A stretch of 64,000 nucleotides of DNA from UBA4744 sp963723165 (GCA_963723165.1 CAVRPP010000011.1:110183-174182); one strand, 5' to 3'; counted from the stretch's first letter, positions 1 to 9,329 are shown. The notes: a model not told the origin generated them from the letters alone. Numbers and translations: made by a program.

Positions 1-1
1 A

Positions 2-253
2 CGCTTCTCCGTCTGGATCCAGGTGGAAGCCCTGGATCGACCGAAACTGTTGCGCGATGTCACCTCGCTGATTTCCGATGTCGGCGGCAATATCCTGGCT
101 TCCTCGTCCTCGGTGGGCCGTGACCTGGTCGCCATGCTCCGGTACGAGATCGAACTGGGCGACCCCGGACAGGTCGAGACCATGGTGGCCTCTTTCCGCG
201 CCGTCGATTCAGTGTTCGATGCCTACCGATTGGTTCCACGCTCCTCCAGCTAG
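2..253 (+). CDS. relA: (p)ppGpp synthetase/hydrolase Rel, C-terminal ACT domain (5' truncated by the window)
   Basis: The reading frame is open from the first bases and ends at TAG 251-253, so only about the last 83 residues are present. They form an ACT-type regulatory domain with the run VEALDRPKLLRDVT followed by a glycine-rich turn and a second beta-alpha unit, typical of the C-terminus of long RelA/SpoT/Rel proteins. The missing part would hold the HD hydrolase, synthetase and TGS domains. Rel makes and degrades (p)ppGpp in the stringent response. Position next to a metallo-hydrolase and hisS repeats the order seen in mycobacteria, which supports the call. The start codon is outside the window. 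Confidence 0.85.
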   Translation, partial: RFSVWIQVEALDRPKLLRDVTSLISDVGGNILASSSSVGRDLVAMLRYEIELGDPGQVETMVASFRAVDSVFDAYRLVPRSSS

Positions 254-260
254 ACAACCA

Positions 261-290
261 TCAAGACCCCGGCGTATCCGCCGATCTTGA
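261..290 (+). terminator. possible terminator hairpin after rel
   Basis: TCAAGA (261-266) pairs with TCTTGA (285-290), and CGGCG pairs with CGCCG inside it around a TATC loop. There is no T run after the stem, so it is only a candidate 3' end structure for rel. The rest of 254-381 holds no gene I can support. Confidence 0.35.
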
Positions 291-381
291 GGTGTACGCC
301 GTCGGTGACCGGTGACTAGTCAGCAATGGATTTGTTCTGTTGGTCATGCGCTGTGGTGGCTGGAAGGCCGATAGATACTCC

Positions 382-1935
382 ATGAGGAAGTTCTCTGCCC
401 GCTTGCACGGTGAAGACGGCTTTACCCTCGTCGAGGCGCTGGTCGCGCTCTCGCTCCTGAGTATCGCCATCATCCTCACCATTACTCCGGTTCTGGCCGG
501 TTTCGATGTGCTCAGCGAGGCCAAGCTCGCCACTATCGCTTCCAACCTCGCCCAGGCCCGGGTGGAGGAACTCCGGTCGCTCGACTACGAAGACATCGGC
601 TTCCCGCTCGGCGTACCGGAGGGCATCCTGGTGGCCAGCGAGACGGTGACGGCTCAAAGCATCGACTTCATCGTCACTACCGATGTCAAGTACTTCGGCA
701 GCATCAACCCCGGTGAAGACGTTGTTCCCCAGGGCGGCGACGGGGTCGAGGGTTTGCCCGATATGGGCATCGACTACAAAGAAGTCACGGTGACGGTCGG
801 CCACCACTCCGGGGCCGTGAAGCCGATCGTAATGCAAACCATCATGGCACCTCCCAACATTGCCGCCCATGAAGGCAAAGCCAATGTCATCGTTGAGCTG
901 ATCAAGGAAGAGCCGGTCACGAAACCGCCCAGCGCCGTCGGATATCCCCAGGTGGTGCTGGTCAAGGACACGGCGTTCTACCCCTTCTTGGGAACTCCCG
1001 GCCAGACGCAGCTTTTTGCCGGTGTGCCCGCCAGTGAGAGCGGAGCAACCGACTATTACTACTACGCCCGGTTGGGAGCCACCCAAACCTCCTATGAGGC
1101 CGCCGGCTGGCGGATCCATCCGACTGACATCGATGTCGAGACCGACCGGGCCCACATGGGGCCAACCGAGACCGCCACGGTGCCTCTCCGGATCTACCGC
1201 CCGGCCGAGATCGTAGTGGAGCTCTTCGACGACACGACCCTGCTTCCGATCGTCACCGACATCGATCTGACGATCGACTACGACGGCACAATACACGGCT
1301 TCACAGAACTCGATCCCGAGTGGACGGGCACCGGCTTCACGATCACCGAGCTGAACGGCGTCCCGGTTGTCCCGGGTTCCTACGACATGACCGCCACCGC
1401 CCTCGGGTACAGCCTCGAAACCAAATTCGACGTCGTCGTTCCCGAGGATTACCCGACCGACGTCGTGCACGAAGAAGCCTTCTACCTCGAGCAGTCGACG
1501 GATGTGTTTCTTGTCGTTCTCGTCGTTGACGACGGCGGGTCGCCGATTTCGGGGGCCAGTGTGACCATCGATCCCGAATTCGAAGTCCCGTTCACGTTGA
1601 CTACCGACGTCGACGGGTACGTCGATTACTCCTGGTCCTATGACGGATTCGACGTCGCCATCGATGTCACGTCGCCCAGCGGTCACGATCCGGGCAGTGA
1701 TTTCATCAACAACATCGCGGGCATCAACTCACGGACGGTCGCACTCACCTCGCCGGCCAACACCGGGGAGATCGACTTCCACGAGGACAAACCCGACTAC
1801 GTGCAGTACTTCCGGTATCGCCCGGATGGCGGCGCCCCCGACGACTGGACGGACGTCTATCCGATTGGCTCCTCAGGCGAGGCGTCCGTGACGGTTGAGC
1901 GCCGGGTGCATGGGATGTGCGGAAGGTTTGCGTGA
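382..1935 (+). CDS. large type IV minor prepilin with C-terminal beta domains (frameshifted near its end)
   Basis: The protein starts MRKFSARLHGEDGFTLVEAL: a short basic leader, a G/F prepilin cleavage site, Glu at +5 and a hydrophobic helix, as in type IV minor pilins of the PilV/PilE kind. ATG 382 is preferred because it gives a 13-residue leader; an upstream ATG at 340 would give an overlong one. The body is very large for a pilin (over 500 residues). Around residues 370-430 a segment with GSPISGASVTI and a following TDVDGY turn resembles carboxypeptidase-regulatory or Cna-B beta domains, so it may be an adhesive tip pilin. The frame stops at 1935, but a second frame continues from about 1899 to TGA 2037-2039, which overlaps the next gene's ATG. 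One base is therefore probably missing near 1898. PilD should process it. Confidence 0.72.
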   Translation: MRKFSARLHGEDGFTLVEALVALSLLSIAIILTITPVLAGFDVLSEAKLATIASNLAQARVEELRSLDYEDIGFPLGVPEGILVASETVTAQSIDFIVTTDVKYFGSINPGEDVVPQGGDGVEGLPDMGIDYKEVTVTVGHHSGAVKPIVMQTIMAPPNIAAHEGKANVIVELIKEEPVTKPPSAVGYPQVVLVKDTAFYPFLGTPGQTQLFAGVPASESGATDYYYYARLGATQTSYEAAGWRIHPTDIDVETDRAHMGPTETATVPLRIYRPAEIVVELFDDTTLLPIVTDIDLTIDYDGTIHGFTELDPEWTGTGFTITELNGVPVVPGSYDMTATALGYSLETKFDVVVPEDYPTDVVHEEAFYLEQSTDVFLVVLVVDDGGSPISGASVTIDPEFEVPFTLTTDVDGYVDYSWSYDGFDVAIDVTSPSGHDPGSDFINNIAGINSRTVALTSPANTGEIDFHEDKPDYVQYFRYRPDGGAPDDWTDVYPIGSSGEASVTVERRVHGMCGRFA

Positions 1936-2035
1936 AGCTTCGCACCAACGGCAATCCTCGAACCCGGAACGCCACGGTCAACGTGAGCGTCGGCGGAAAC
2001 GCCTTCTGGTCGAGCTCTACTGACTGCCCGAGACC

Positions 2036-2731
2036 ATGAAACGGACGCTCGCCCTCTTGCACCGGGACCAGCGGGGTCTCACCCTCACGGAAATGTCGGT
2101 GACCGTCATGGTCATGGGCATTGCACTCGCGGCATTCTCCTCTCTCCTGCTCGGATTCTTCGGGAACGTGGGCACCCAGTTGGCGTTGAGCGACGCCGAG
2201 CGCGAGGTGCGACCGGTGATCCGGGAGATGGTCGTAGAGATTCGCCAGGCGGTCCCACCGTCTGAGGCCGCAACCGCCCTGCCCCTGCTGGAAATGGCTT
2301 GGAACAAGCTCACTTTCTATAGCGACCGGCTCCCCCTGGATGGGGTGCCGGAGAAGCACACCTACGAACTGGTGAACTGCAGCAACGGAAACAACGGAGG
2401 CGTGTGTGATTTACAGAAGACTGTGATCCAAGCCGACGTTTCGTCCGTGCCACCGGCATTCACCTACGCAGACAACACGCTGGATCGCCAGGAGATTGTT
2501 CTGACGTCGGTCCTGGCAGATCCCTACTTGACCGGTGGGCCACTGTTCTCCGGGGTGAAGTGGGTGGGTACTCCTTCGGCTCGCACCACGGTCGCCTCCT
2601 GCGATGCAGTGACACGCTGCAAATTTCCGCTCGTGGTCATCGACCTGCGGGTTGATCCCAGTGTCAAGGACAACCCGGGGGACTACGAAATCCACGAAGA
2701 AGTGAGGTTGCGCAATGCCCCGGCTTCGTAA
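2036..2731 (+). CDS. type IV minor prepilin, PilW-like
   Basis: 231 residues. The N-terminus MKRTLALLHRDQRGLTLTEM has a basic leader, a prepilin peptidase site after Gly (G/LTLTEM, with Glu at +5) and a hydrophobic helix up to about residue 45. After it comes a charged helix (SDAEREVRPVIREMV) and a beta-rich region with paired cysteines, as in PilW/PilJ-like minor pilins. The ATG overlaps the extended frame of the previous gene as ATGA, and its own end overlaps the next gene by 17 bases, so the three genes form one translationally coupled cassette. Its expected role is to prime assembly or sit at the pilus tip. The family name is an inference from the N-terminus and context. Confidence 0.75.
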   Translation: MKRTLALLHRDQRGLTLTEMSVTVMVMGIALAAFSSLLLGFFGNVGTQLALSDAEREVRPVIREMVVEIRQAVPPSEAATALPLLEMAWNKLTFYSDRLPLDGVPEKHTYELVNCSNGNNGGVCDLQKTVIQADVSSVPPAFTYADNTLDRQEIVLTSVLADPYLTGGPLFSGVKWVGTPSARTTVASCDAVTRCKFPLVVIDLRVDPSVKDNPGDYEIHEEVRLRNAPAS

Positions 2732-4274
2732 CGACTCGGGACTGGCTCTGGCCACTGTGCTGGTGAGCATTCTGGTTCTCACCCTCTTCACGACGCTCCT
2801 GTTGCGGGAAGCCATCACCCAACGGCAGCAATCTGAGTTCCAGGCGCGCGAAGATATCGTGGTCGCCGGGGCCGAAGCCATGCTCGAGCGCTACGCGGCC
2901 AAGCTGACTCTGGACCCGCTCTATTTCATGCACTGGGTCGACGAGGGCGAACGGGCTCGGGTCTGTGTGACGGTCACCTCGGCAGGAAACGGGCAACCGG
3001 CCGTGCAGCCGGGAAACGCATGGCCGTGGCCCGATTGTGAAGAGTGGACCTATGAGGATCCCGACCGCGACGGCGACGGCAACCCGGATCAGGATTGGTA
3101 TGTCCATCCCATTCTGGATGGGGCACTGGCCGCCGCTCGTGACGACATCGGCGTCCTCATGGAAGTGTATCCGCCAAGGAATCAGCCGCTCGAAGTCCTG
3201 GTAGTTGGCAAGCGGGGCGACTGGGTTCACAGACGAGCGGTTTCGGCAACGGTGCAGGCAACGTCACTGTCGGAGTTCTACCGGGTCACCGAAAACGATC
3301 TCTCCTACGGGTCCAACCGGGAGACCTGGGGCAAGGTGTATTCGGGCGGCGATGTGAGCTACGGGACGAATGGGAGAGCGCACGCCGACGTTTTCGCCGA
3401 GGACACGATCACGAATCCTCCAACCTGGCTGGACGGTGCCGAAGGGTGGGAGAGCACCCCGAGCGGCTCGTACAACGACATCCGTGACGCCTATCCGCAA
3501 CCGCTCGACTTCAACGATTTCTGGGACGATCTCGACACCCTGGAGTCCGCCGCCTGTTCCGGCGGAGGTCTGTGTCTGGACGATGCCGACGCCGATGGTT
3601 GGCGGATTCATCCGTTTGTGACCGGAGCCGGCGAGGGGAAACTCCGGGTGTGCAAGTCGACCACCAACCACAGCGAGACCTGGTGGTGGACCAACGGGCA
3701 GTCGGCAGAGTTCAACACCTGCACGACCGAGGATATCCCCACCAACGGGACGGTCTGGACGAACGAGCATGTGGTCATCGGGGACCGATCCTTCGCCGGC
3801 GGCTTCAACGATGACCGCCTCGGGCCCGACGGCTTCAGCGAGGCCATCTTGCGAGGGTCCCTCACGATCTACGCGGGAACGGTCACCGACAAGAAGAATG
3901 TGATCCTCAACGCCGATACGACGTACGACGATCTCAACTCGTTCGACGTGCTCGGTCTGATCGCTTCCGACGAGGTCATCGTGTACGGAGGTGCCACCGG
4001 CGCCGACCGGGAGTTCTACATCAGCGCGGCTTTGCTCGGTCAGTACGACAAATGGCGGGCAATCGCTCCGACCCCATCCAACTCGACCCTCATAACGAAC
4101 GGGTCGATCGCCACTCGCAGTACCGGGTCGATTTCGGGGCAGTTCCCCTTTGCCCAGTACGGGTTCGACGATCGCATGCAGTATGTACGACCGCCGTTCT
4201 ATCCATTGCTGGTGAACGACTGGTCGTACGAGGACTGGACCGAGTTGCCGCTGCCTGCCTGGGCGTTGCCGTAG
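2715..4274 (+). CDS. PilX-like pilus assembly protein, large
   Basis: 519 residues. The N-terminus has a short leader with DSGLALATVLVSILVLTLFT, a single hydrophobic segment like the PilX N-terminal domain, but with no clear GFTLxE cleavage motif. A helical stretch rich in Gln and Glu follows, then a long secreted region with many Trp, Tyr, Asp and Asn residues and pairs of cysteines (about residues 276-283 and 312-336). The C-terminal third (VIVYGG, ALLGQ, TRSTGSISGQF) resembles the beta-helix-like ends of large PilX-type proteins of actinobacteria and Deinococcus. It closes the cassette of three minor pilin genes. The exact function is not known. Confidence 0.62.
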   Translation: MPRLRNDSGLALATVLVSILVLTLFTTLLLREAITQRQQSEFQAREDIVVAGAEAMLERYAAKLTLDPLYFMHWVDEGERARVCVTVTSAGNGQPAVQPGNAWPWPDCEEWTYEDPDRDGDGNPDQDWYVHPILDGALAAARDDIGVLMEVYPPRNQPLEVLVVGKRGDWVHRRAVSATVQATSLSEFYRVTENDLSYGSNRETWGKVYSGGDVSYGTNGRAHADVFAEDTITNPPTWLDGAEGWESTPSGSYNDIRDAYPQPLDFNDFWDDLDTLESAACSGGGLCLDDADADGWRIHPFVTGAGEGKLRVCKSTTNHSETWWWTNGQSAEFNTCTTEDIPTNGTVWTNEHVVIGDRSFAGGFNDDRLGPDGFSEAILRGSLTIYAGTVTDKKNVILNADTTYDDLNSFDVLGLIASDEVIVYGGATGADREFYISAALLGQYDKWRAIAPTPSNSTLITNGSIATRSTGSISGQFPFAQYGFDDRMQYVRPPFYPLLVNDWSYEDWTELPLPAWALP

Positions 4275-4328
4275 CACCCACGGGCAAGGCGCCGGCTGAA
4301 CTACCCTGATTCCCAGCTGATTCGGGAA

Positions 4329-4982
4329 GTGTTCTTGCTCATCGCCGGAAGATCGTTGTGGCTCGCCGAGACCAATTGCTGGGTCCTTGCTCCGGAGGCC
4401 GGGGGACCGGGAGTGCTCATCGACGCCCCCCCTGATCCAGACGGCGTGATAGAACTGCTGGCCGAACACCGGGTGACACCGGTGGCCTTGCTCCTGACCC
4501 ATGGGCACATCGACCACACCGGGGCTGCAGGCGTCGTCGTGGGTGCGAAGGGAATCGAAGCCTACGTCCATCCCGATGACGATTACCTCACTCTTGATCC
4601 TCTCGGGCAGCTTCGCATGTTGTTCGGGATGGTTCCTCCCGGGGATTTTGCGCCCCCAGCCCATCGGATCTCGCTTTCCGACGGACAGATCCTCCGTCTC
4701 GCGGGTCTCGACATTGAGGTCGTCCATACGCCCGGGCACACGCCCGGTCACTGTTGCTTCCTGATCCGCCAGGAGGGTGTGCTGTTTTCGGGCGATCACT
4801 TGTTCGCAGGCTCCATCGGTCGCACCGATCTCCCCGGCGGCGACTACGACACCTTGATGGGCAGTATGCGGACGAAGGTGCTGCCGCTGGAGGATCCGAC
4901 GGTCGTGTACCCGGGCCACGGACCCACGACTACGCTGGCTCGCGAACGCCTCACAAATCCTTTTCTTCAAGAGTTGACCTGA
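4329..4982 (+). CDS. metallo-beta-lactamase-fold hydrolase, glyoxalase II-like
   Basis: 217 residues from GTG 4329. The zinc-binding signature THGHIDHTG is present, followed by HTPGHTPGH, the bridging Asp in FSGDHLF and a final PGHGP histidine, so all metal ligands of a glyoxalase II-type hydrolase are visible. The usual substrate of this family is a glutathione thioester, but actinobacteria mostly lack glutathione, so a mycothiol or other thioester is more likely. It ends directly before the hisS start with no spacer, and the same neighbour pair occurs in mycobacteria. No signal peptide is seen, so it is cytoplasmic. Confidence 0.8.
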   Translation: MFLLIAGRSLWLAETNCWVLAPEAGGPGVLIDAPPDPDGVIELLAEHRVTPVALLLTHGHIDHTGAAGVVVGAKGIEAYVHPDDDYLTLDPLGQLRMLFGMVPPGDFAPPAHRISLSDGQILRLAGLDIEVVHTPGHTPGHCCFLIRQEGVLFSGDHLFAGSIGRTDLPGGDYDTLMGSMRTKVLPLEDPTVVYPGHGPTTTLARERLTNPFLQELT

Positions 4983-6209
4983 ATGACCCTCCACGCACCC
5001 AAAGGCACAGACGACCTGTTCCCGCCTGCCTCCCACACCTGGCGCCGATTGCTGCTCGACTGGGAGGATTGGGCGTCCCGGTACGGGTATGACCTGGTCC
5101 AGACTCCGATCTTCGAAGCGACAGAAGTGTTCCTGCGCGGGGTGGGAGAAGGTACTGAAGTCGTTGAGAAGCAGATGTACACATTCGATGACAAGGGCGG
5201 GAGGTCGCTGACCCTCCGACCGGAGGGCACCGCACCGGTGGTCCGGGCCTTTCTCGAGGCGGGTGCCGACGGAATCCTGAAGGGGGCCTACTCGGGTCCA
5301 ATGTTCCGGTACGAACGACCCCAGGCCGGGCGCCGTCGCCAGTTCTATCAAGTCGGCGTCGAATACCTCGGTTCCAGGGCAGCTGCAGCCGACGCCGAGG
5401 TCATCGAGCTGGGATACCGCTATCTCATCGAAGCCGGTGTACCCGGATTGAACGTGCAAGTGAATTCGATTGGCGATCGTCGCTGCCGGCCTGCGTATCT
5501 CGAAGTGTTGACTGCCTACCTGGAGCAGCGTCGCGACCTGTTGTGCGAAGACAGTGTGCGGCGGCTCGACACCAATCCGATGCGAGTTCTCGACTGCAAG
5601 GTATGTGCGCCGGGCCTTTCCGATGCTCCGTCGCCGGTGGACCACCTCTGCGAAGAGTGTGCCGCCCATCACAATCAGGTGCTGACGATCCTGGCCCGCC
5701 TCGAGGTTCCCTTTGAACAAGCGCCCCGGCTGGTCAGGGGCCTCGACTACTACGAACGGACGGCCTTCGAATATGTGGCGACCGATCTTGATGCCGCCCA
5801 GAATGCGGTGGGCGGCGGGGGCAGGTACGACGGGCTGGCCGAACTGCTGGGAGGCAAGCCCGTGCCGGGAGTCGGATTCGCTCTTGGCATTGACCGGATT
5901 GTGCTCACGCTAGGCGAGGCGAGCGAGCCCGACCCGCTCGACCTCTACATTGTGATCGCAGGAGACCGTCGACTCGAAGGGATCCGGCTTGCTTCCGATT
6001 TACGGCGTCGGGGCCTCCGCGTTGATCTCGACATAGACGGCAGATCGGTCAAAGCTCAGTTTCGGGCAGCGGATCGGAGGGGAGCTGCCGGAGCCCTGGT
6101 GATCGGCGACGAATGGGCAGACGGTTTGGTCGCGGCCAGAGACCTGACCAGCGGCACCCAGGAGGCCATTTCCATTGAGGAGGTTGAAGCATGGGCGCAA
6201 CGGCTGTAG
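4983..6209 (+). CDS. hisS: histidyl-tRNA synthetase
   Basis: 408 residues, normal length for HisRS, a class II homodimer that charges tRNA-His. The N-terminus LHAPKGTDDLFPP is the family's opening motif. Motif 2 is visible as MFRYERPQAGRRRQFYQ, the histidine-binding loop as LVRGLDYYERTAFE, and motif 3 as GVGFALGIDRI. The C-terminal anticodon-binding domain covers roughly residues 320-408. The ATG follows the previous stop directly, and the gene end overlaps aspS by 19 bases, so hisS and aspS are likely co-transcribed and coupled. Confidence 0.96.
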   Translation: MTLHAPKGTDDLFPPASHTWRRLLLDWEDWASRYGYDLVQTPIFEATEVFLRGVGEGTEVVEKQMYTFDDKGGRSLTLRPEGTAPVVRAFLEAGADGILKGAYSGPMFRYERPQAGRRRQFYQVGVEYLGSRAAAADAEVIELGYRYLIEAGVPGLNVQVNSIGDRRCRPAYLEVLTAYLEQRRDLLCEDSVRRLDTNPMRVLDCKVCAPGLSDAPSPVDHLCEECAAHHNQVLTILARLEVPFEQAPRLVRGLDYYERTAFEYVATDLDAAQNAVGGGGRYDGLAELLGGKPVPGVGFALGIDRIVLTLGEASEPDPLDLYIVIAGDRRLEGIRLASDLRRRGLRVDLDIDGRSVKAQFRAADRRGAAGALVIGDEWADGLVAARDLTSGTQEAISIEEVEAWAQRL

Positions 6210-7984
6210 GGGGCGAACAGCCATATCGGACCGCATATGCGGCGGATGTGTCTGAGGATCGGGTCGGTGATCGGGTCCGCCTGGCAGGATGGGTGGCACG
6301 ACGGCGCGATCAGGGCGGCGTGTATTTCTTCGATCTGCGGGACGCTTCCGGACTAGTGCAGGTGTTGATCGACCCGGCCGAAGTGCCAGCGGCCCGGGAC
6401 CTGCGCATGGAGTACTGCATCACGGTCGAGGGCACGGTTCAGCACAGGCCGGCGGGGATGGAGAATGCCGAGATGGCGACGGGGAAGGTCGAACTGGCCG
6501 CCGATGAACTGGTTGTTCTCAGCAAGTCGGAGCCGCTTCCGTTCATCATCGACGATCGAGCCGAGGCGGACGAACGTCTGCGTCTGGAGTATCGCTACCT
6601 CGATCTGCGCCGACCACGCATGGCAAAGAACCTGCGCGCTCGGTCGCTGGCGTCAGCCGCAATGCGAGAAGTCTTGGGGGAACGAGGGTTTCTCGAAGTG
6701 GAAACGCCAACGCTGATTCGTTCGACGCCGGAGGGCGCTCGCGACATGCTGGTGCCGAGCAGGCTTCGCCGCGGCGACTTCTACGCTTTGCCGCAATCGC
6801 CACAGCTGTTCAAACAACTCTTGATGGTTGGCGGTGTCGACCGGTACTACCAGATCGCCCGTTGCTATCGCGACGAGGATTTCCGCAGCGACCGCCAGCT
6901 CGAGTTCACCCAGCTCGACGTCGAGGGGTCGTTCTGGGATCGCGAAGGCGTTCTCGAGACTTTCGAAGCTGTTGTGCACGACGTTGTGAAACGGTTGCGG
7001 GGGGTCACTCTTGAGGTTCCGTTCAGGCGTCTGACGTACGCCGAAGCCTTACTCCGTTTCGGAACAGACAAGCCCGACGTGCGTTTCGGGATGGAGATCT
7101 CCGATCTCACCGAAATCTTTGCAGACACAGAGTTCCGGGCGTTCTCGGCTACCCGGGAGGCGGGTGGAGTCATTCGGGGTCTGAACGCGGGGGAGCAAGA
7201 GATGTCCCGATCCCAGCTCGATGGTTTGGCCACCCGGGCCAAGGAATTGGGGGCAAAAGGGCTCGTGTCGGCCGTTGTCGAGAAAGACGGTACGTTGCGC
7301 TCTCCCACGGCCAAATTCCTCTCCCAAGCCGAGACCGGCGCCATCATTGAAAGGTTGGAAGGTGCTCCGGGAGATCTACTCCTGCTGGTGGCCGACGCAG
7401 CTTCAACGGCGGCGCACGTCTTGGGTCAGCTGCGCCTCCACCTGGGCAAACCCGCCGGGCACGACGACCTGAGGTTCCTCTGGGTGATCGACTTCCCCGT
7501 GTTCGACGAGGTAGAAGGAGGTGGACTTGCACCTTCCCATCATCCCTTCACCGCTCCTGTCGATCTCACCGAGATGCGCGAACGACCCGGCCAGGCGATC
7601 GCCAAAGCGTACGACCTGGTTCTGAACGGCAGCGAGCTTGGCTCCGGCTCGGTTCGGATCCACGACCCGGAGGTTCAACAGGAGGTTTTCAACATACTCG
7701 GCATCTCCCCTGAGGAGGCCGAGCGACGTTTCGGCTGGTTCGTCAAAGCCCTCCGGTTCGGTACGCCTCCGCATGCCGGCTTCGCACTGGGAGTCGACCG
7801 CTTCCTGGCGATTCTGCAGCAGGAGACCAGTATCCGGGATGTCATTCCTTTCCCCAAGACACAAACGGGGATCGATCCGATGACCGGTTCACCGACCGCC
7901 GTCGATCCGTTGCAGCTCGCCGAACTGGGAATCGAGGTTCGAGTCGGGCTCGATGCCGATGGTCCGGATCTGGAAGATGGATGA
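6191..7984 (+). CDS. aspS: aspartyl-tRNA synthetase
   Basis: 597 residues, the length of the bacterial-type class II AspRS with an inserted GAD domain. An N-terminal OB-fold anticodon domain (GWVARRRDQGGVYFFDLRD) is followed by motif 1, motif 2 (QIARCYRDEDFRSDRQLEFT) and motif 3 (HAGFALGVDRFLAIL) near the end. The residue after RRRD, which helps separate Asp-only from Asp/Asn-charging enzymes (Leu versus His in known cases), is Gln here, so its tRNA-Asn activity cannot be predicted. It overlaps hisS at the start and rarA by 8 bases at the end. Confidence 0.95.
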   Translation: MGATAVGGEQPYRTAYAADVSEDRVGDRVRLAGWVARRRDQGGVYFFDLRDASGLVQVLIDPAEVPAARDLRMEYCITVEGTVQHRPAGMENAEMATGKVELAADELVVLSKSEPLPFIIDDRAEADERLRLEYRYLDLRRPRMAKNLRARSLASAAMREVLGERGFLEVETPTLIRSTPEGARDMLVPSRLRRGDFYALPQSPQLFKQLLMVGGVDRYYQIARCYRDEDFRSDRQLEFTQLDVEGSFWDREGVLETFEAVVHDVVKRLRGVTLEVPFRRLTYAEALLRFGTDKPDVRFGMEISDLTEIFADTEFRAFSATREAGGVIRGLNAGEQEMSRSQLDGLATRAKELGAKGLVSAVVEKDGTLRSPTAKFLSQAETGAIIERLEGAPGDLLLLVADAASTAAHVLGQLRLHLGKPAGHDDLRFLWVIDFPVFDEVEGGGLAPSHHPFTAPVDLTEMRERPGQAIAKAYDLVLNGSELGSGSVRIHDPEVQQEVFNILGISPEEAERRFGWFVKALRFGTPPHAGFALGVDRFLAILQQETSIRDVIPFPKTQTGIDPMTGSPTAVDPLQLAELGIEVRVGLDADGPDLEDG

Positions 7985-9311
7985 TCTCTTTGCGGCGCAT
8001 CGGGAAGCTCGCCAGGCCGAAATAGCTCCCCTGGCGACGCGGATGAGGCCGCGCACGCTGGACGAGATTGCCGGGCAGTCTCACCTGGTGGCCTCCGGCG
8101 CTGCCTTCAGGACCATGATCGAAGCAGGACGGCCGGTCTCCATGATCTTGTGGGGGCCGCCCGGCACCGGCAAGACCACACTGGCCAGGCTGGTTGCTGC
8201 GCAATCGGAAGCCCACTTCGAACAGCTGTCGGCCACGTCTGCAGGTGTCAAGGATGTCCGGGAGGTGCTCGCCGGAGCCAGGCGGCGGTTAGGCGAGGAA
8301 GACCGGCGGACCGTTCTCTTCCTGGACGAGATCCACCGGTTCAGCAAATCGCAGCAGGATGCTCTGCTTCCCGGCGTCGAGGATGGAACGCTTGTACTGG
8401 TCGGCGCTACGACCGAAAACCCGTTCTTCGAGGTCAACTCGCCGCTGATCTCACGATCGACCTTGTTCCGCCTGGACCGGCTGGAGCCGGATGAAGTGGC
8501 AGATCTCATCGATCGGGCTCTTTCCGACCCCGATCGGGGCCTGGGAGCTTTCGATCTGCACATCGACGAGGAAGCCAGGACCGCCCTTGCCGAGCGATGC
8601 GGAGGGGACGCTCGCCTGGCTCTGAATGCCCTGGAAATGGCGGCGTTCCTGGCTCGCTCCGCCGACCAGCGGATCACGTTTGCCCGCATTGAAGAAGCCC
8701 TGCAACGCCGCATTGTTCGGTACGACAAGGCCGGAGATCAGCACTACGACGTGATTTCGGCCTTCATCAAGTCCATGCGAGGATCTGATCCCGACGCCTC
8801 CCTGTACTGGCTGCATACCATGCTGGAAGCGGGCGAAGATCCGGAATTCATCATCAGGCGCATGATTGTCTTCGCTTCGGAAGACGTCGGGTTGGCCGAT
8901 TCGGGGGCGTTGTCCGTGGCGGTCGCCGCCGGTCAAGCGTTGTCCTACGTTGGATTGCCGGAAGCCGCCTTTGCCCTCAGTCACGCTGTTCTCTACCTCG
9001 CTGCCGCCCCAAAATCCGACTCGGTCAAGGCGGCGATGGGCGCAGCCCGGGGGGCTGTGGAAAACACCCCGGGAGGGCAGGTTCCCATTCACCTGCGCCA
9101 GGCCGGCTATCAAGGTGCCGCGGTACTCGGCCACGGGGACGGCTACCGGTATCCGCACGAACACCCGGGCCATATCGTCCGCCAGCAATATCTGCCAGAC
9201 GGGGCAGCAGGGAGCATCCTGTTCCACCCGACCGACCAGGGGGCCGAGGCCGCGCTGGCTGAACGGCTGAAGCAGTCCGACCAAGCACTCGGTAAGCCAC
9301 CCCGGGATTGA
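7977..9311 (+). CDS. rarA: replication-associated recombination ATPase RarA (MgsA)
   Basis: 444 residues from ATG 7977 (MDDLFAAHREA), which overlaps the aspS stop by 8 bases; an in-frame ATG at 7953 gives an unlikely extra leader. It is an AAA+ clamp-loader-like ATPase with Walker A GPPGTGKTTLAR, Walker B LFLDEIHRF, sensor 1 GATTEN and an arginine finger region. The C-terminal tetramerisation region includes a DLGL-type run (SEDVGLAD) and HxPG repeats. RarA acts at stalled or gapped forks with SSB. Its position between aspS and alaS is conserved in actinobacteria. Confidence 0.93.
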   Translation: MDDLFAAHREARQAEIAPLATRMRPRTLDEIAGQSHLVASGAAFRTMIEAGRPVSMILWGPPGTGKTTLARLVAAQSEAHFEQLSATSAGVKDVREVLAGARRRLGEEDRRTVLFLDEIHRFSKSQQDALLPGVEDGTLVLVGATTENPFFEVNSPLISRSTLFRLDRLEPDEVADLIDRALSDPDRGLGAFDLHIDEEARTALAERCGGDARLALNALEMAAFLARSADQRITFARIEEALQRRIVRYDKAGDQHYDVISAFIKSMRGSDPDASLYWLHTMLEAGEDPEFIIRRMIVFASEDVGLADSGALSVAVAAGQALSYVGLPEAAFALSHAVLYLAAAPKSDSVKAAMGAARGAVENTPGGQVPIHLRQAGYQGAAVLGHGDGYRYPHEHPGHIVRQQYLPDGAAGSILFHPTDQGAEAALAERLKQSDQALGKPPRD

Positions 9312-9316
9312 CCGGG

Positions 9317-9322
9317 TACTCT
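9317..9322 (+). promoter_or_regulatory. -10 box of a probable leaderless promoter
   Basis: TACTCT fits the actinobacterial -10 pattern TANNNT and ends 7 nt before the ATG at 9330, which places the transcription start on or next to the start codon. No ribosome site is present in the gap, supporting leaderless translation. Confidence 0.5.
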
Positions 9323-9329
9323 GGCATCC

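Noticed and set aside
3264..5720. Open frame of 818 codons on the - strand, and similar long antisense frames at 316-1686, 9515-11134 and 18854-20764
   Set aside because: They lie opposite well-supported genes (the pilin cassette, hisS, alaS, pilC), show no family motifs, and are expected by chance at this GC content.
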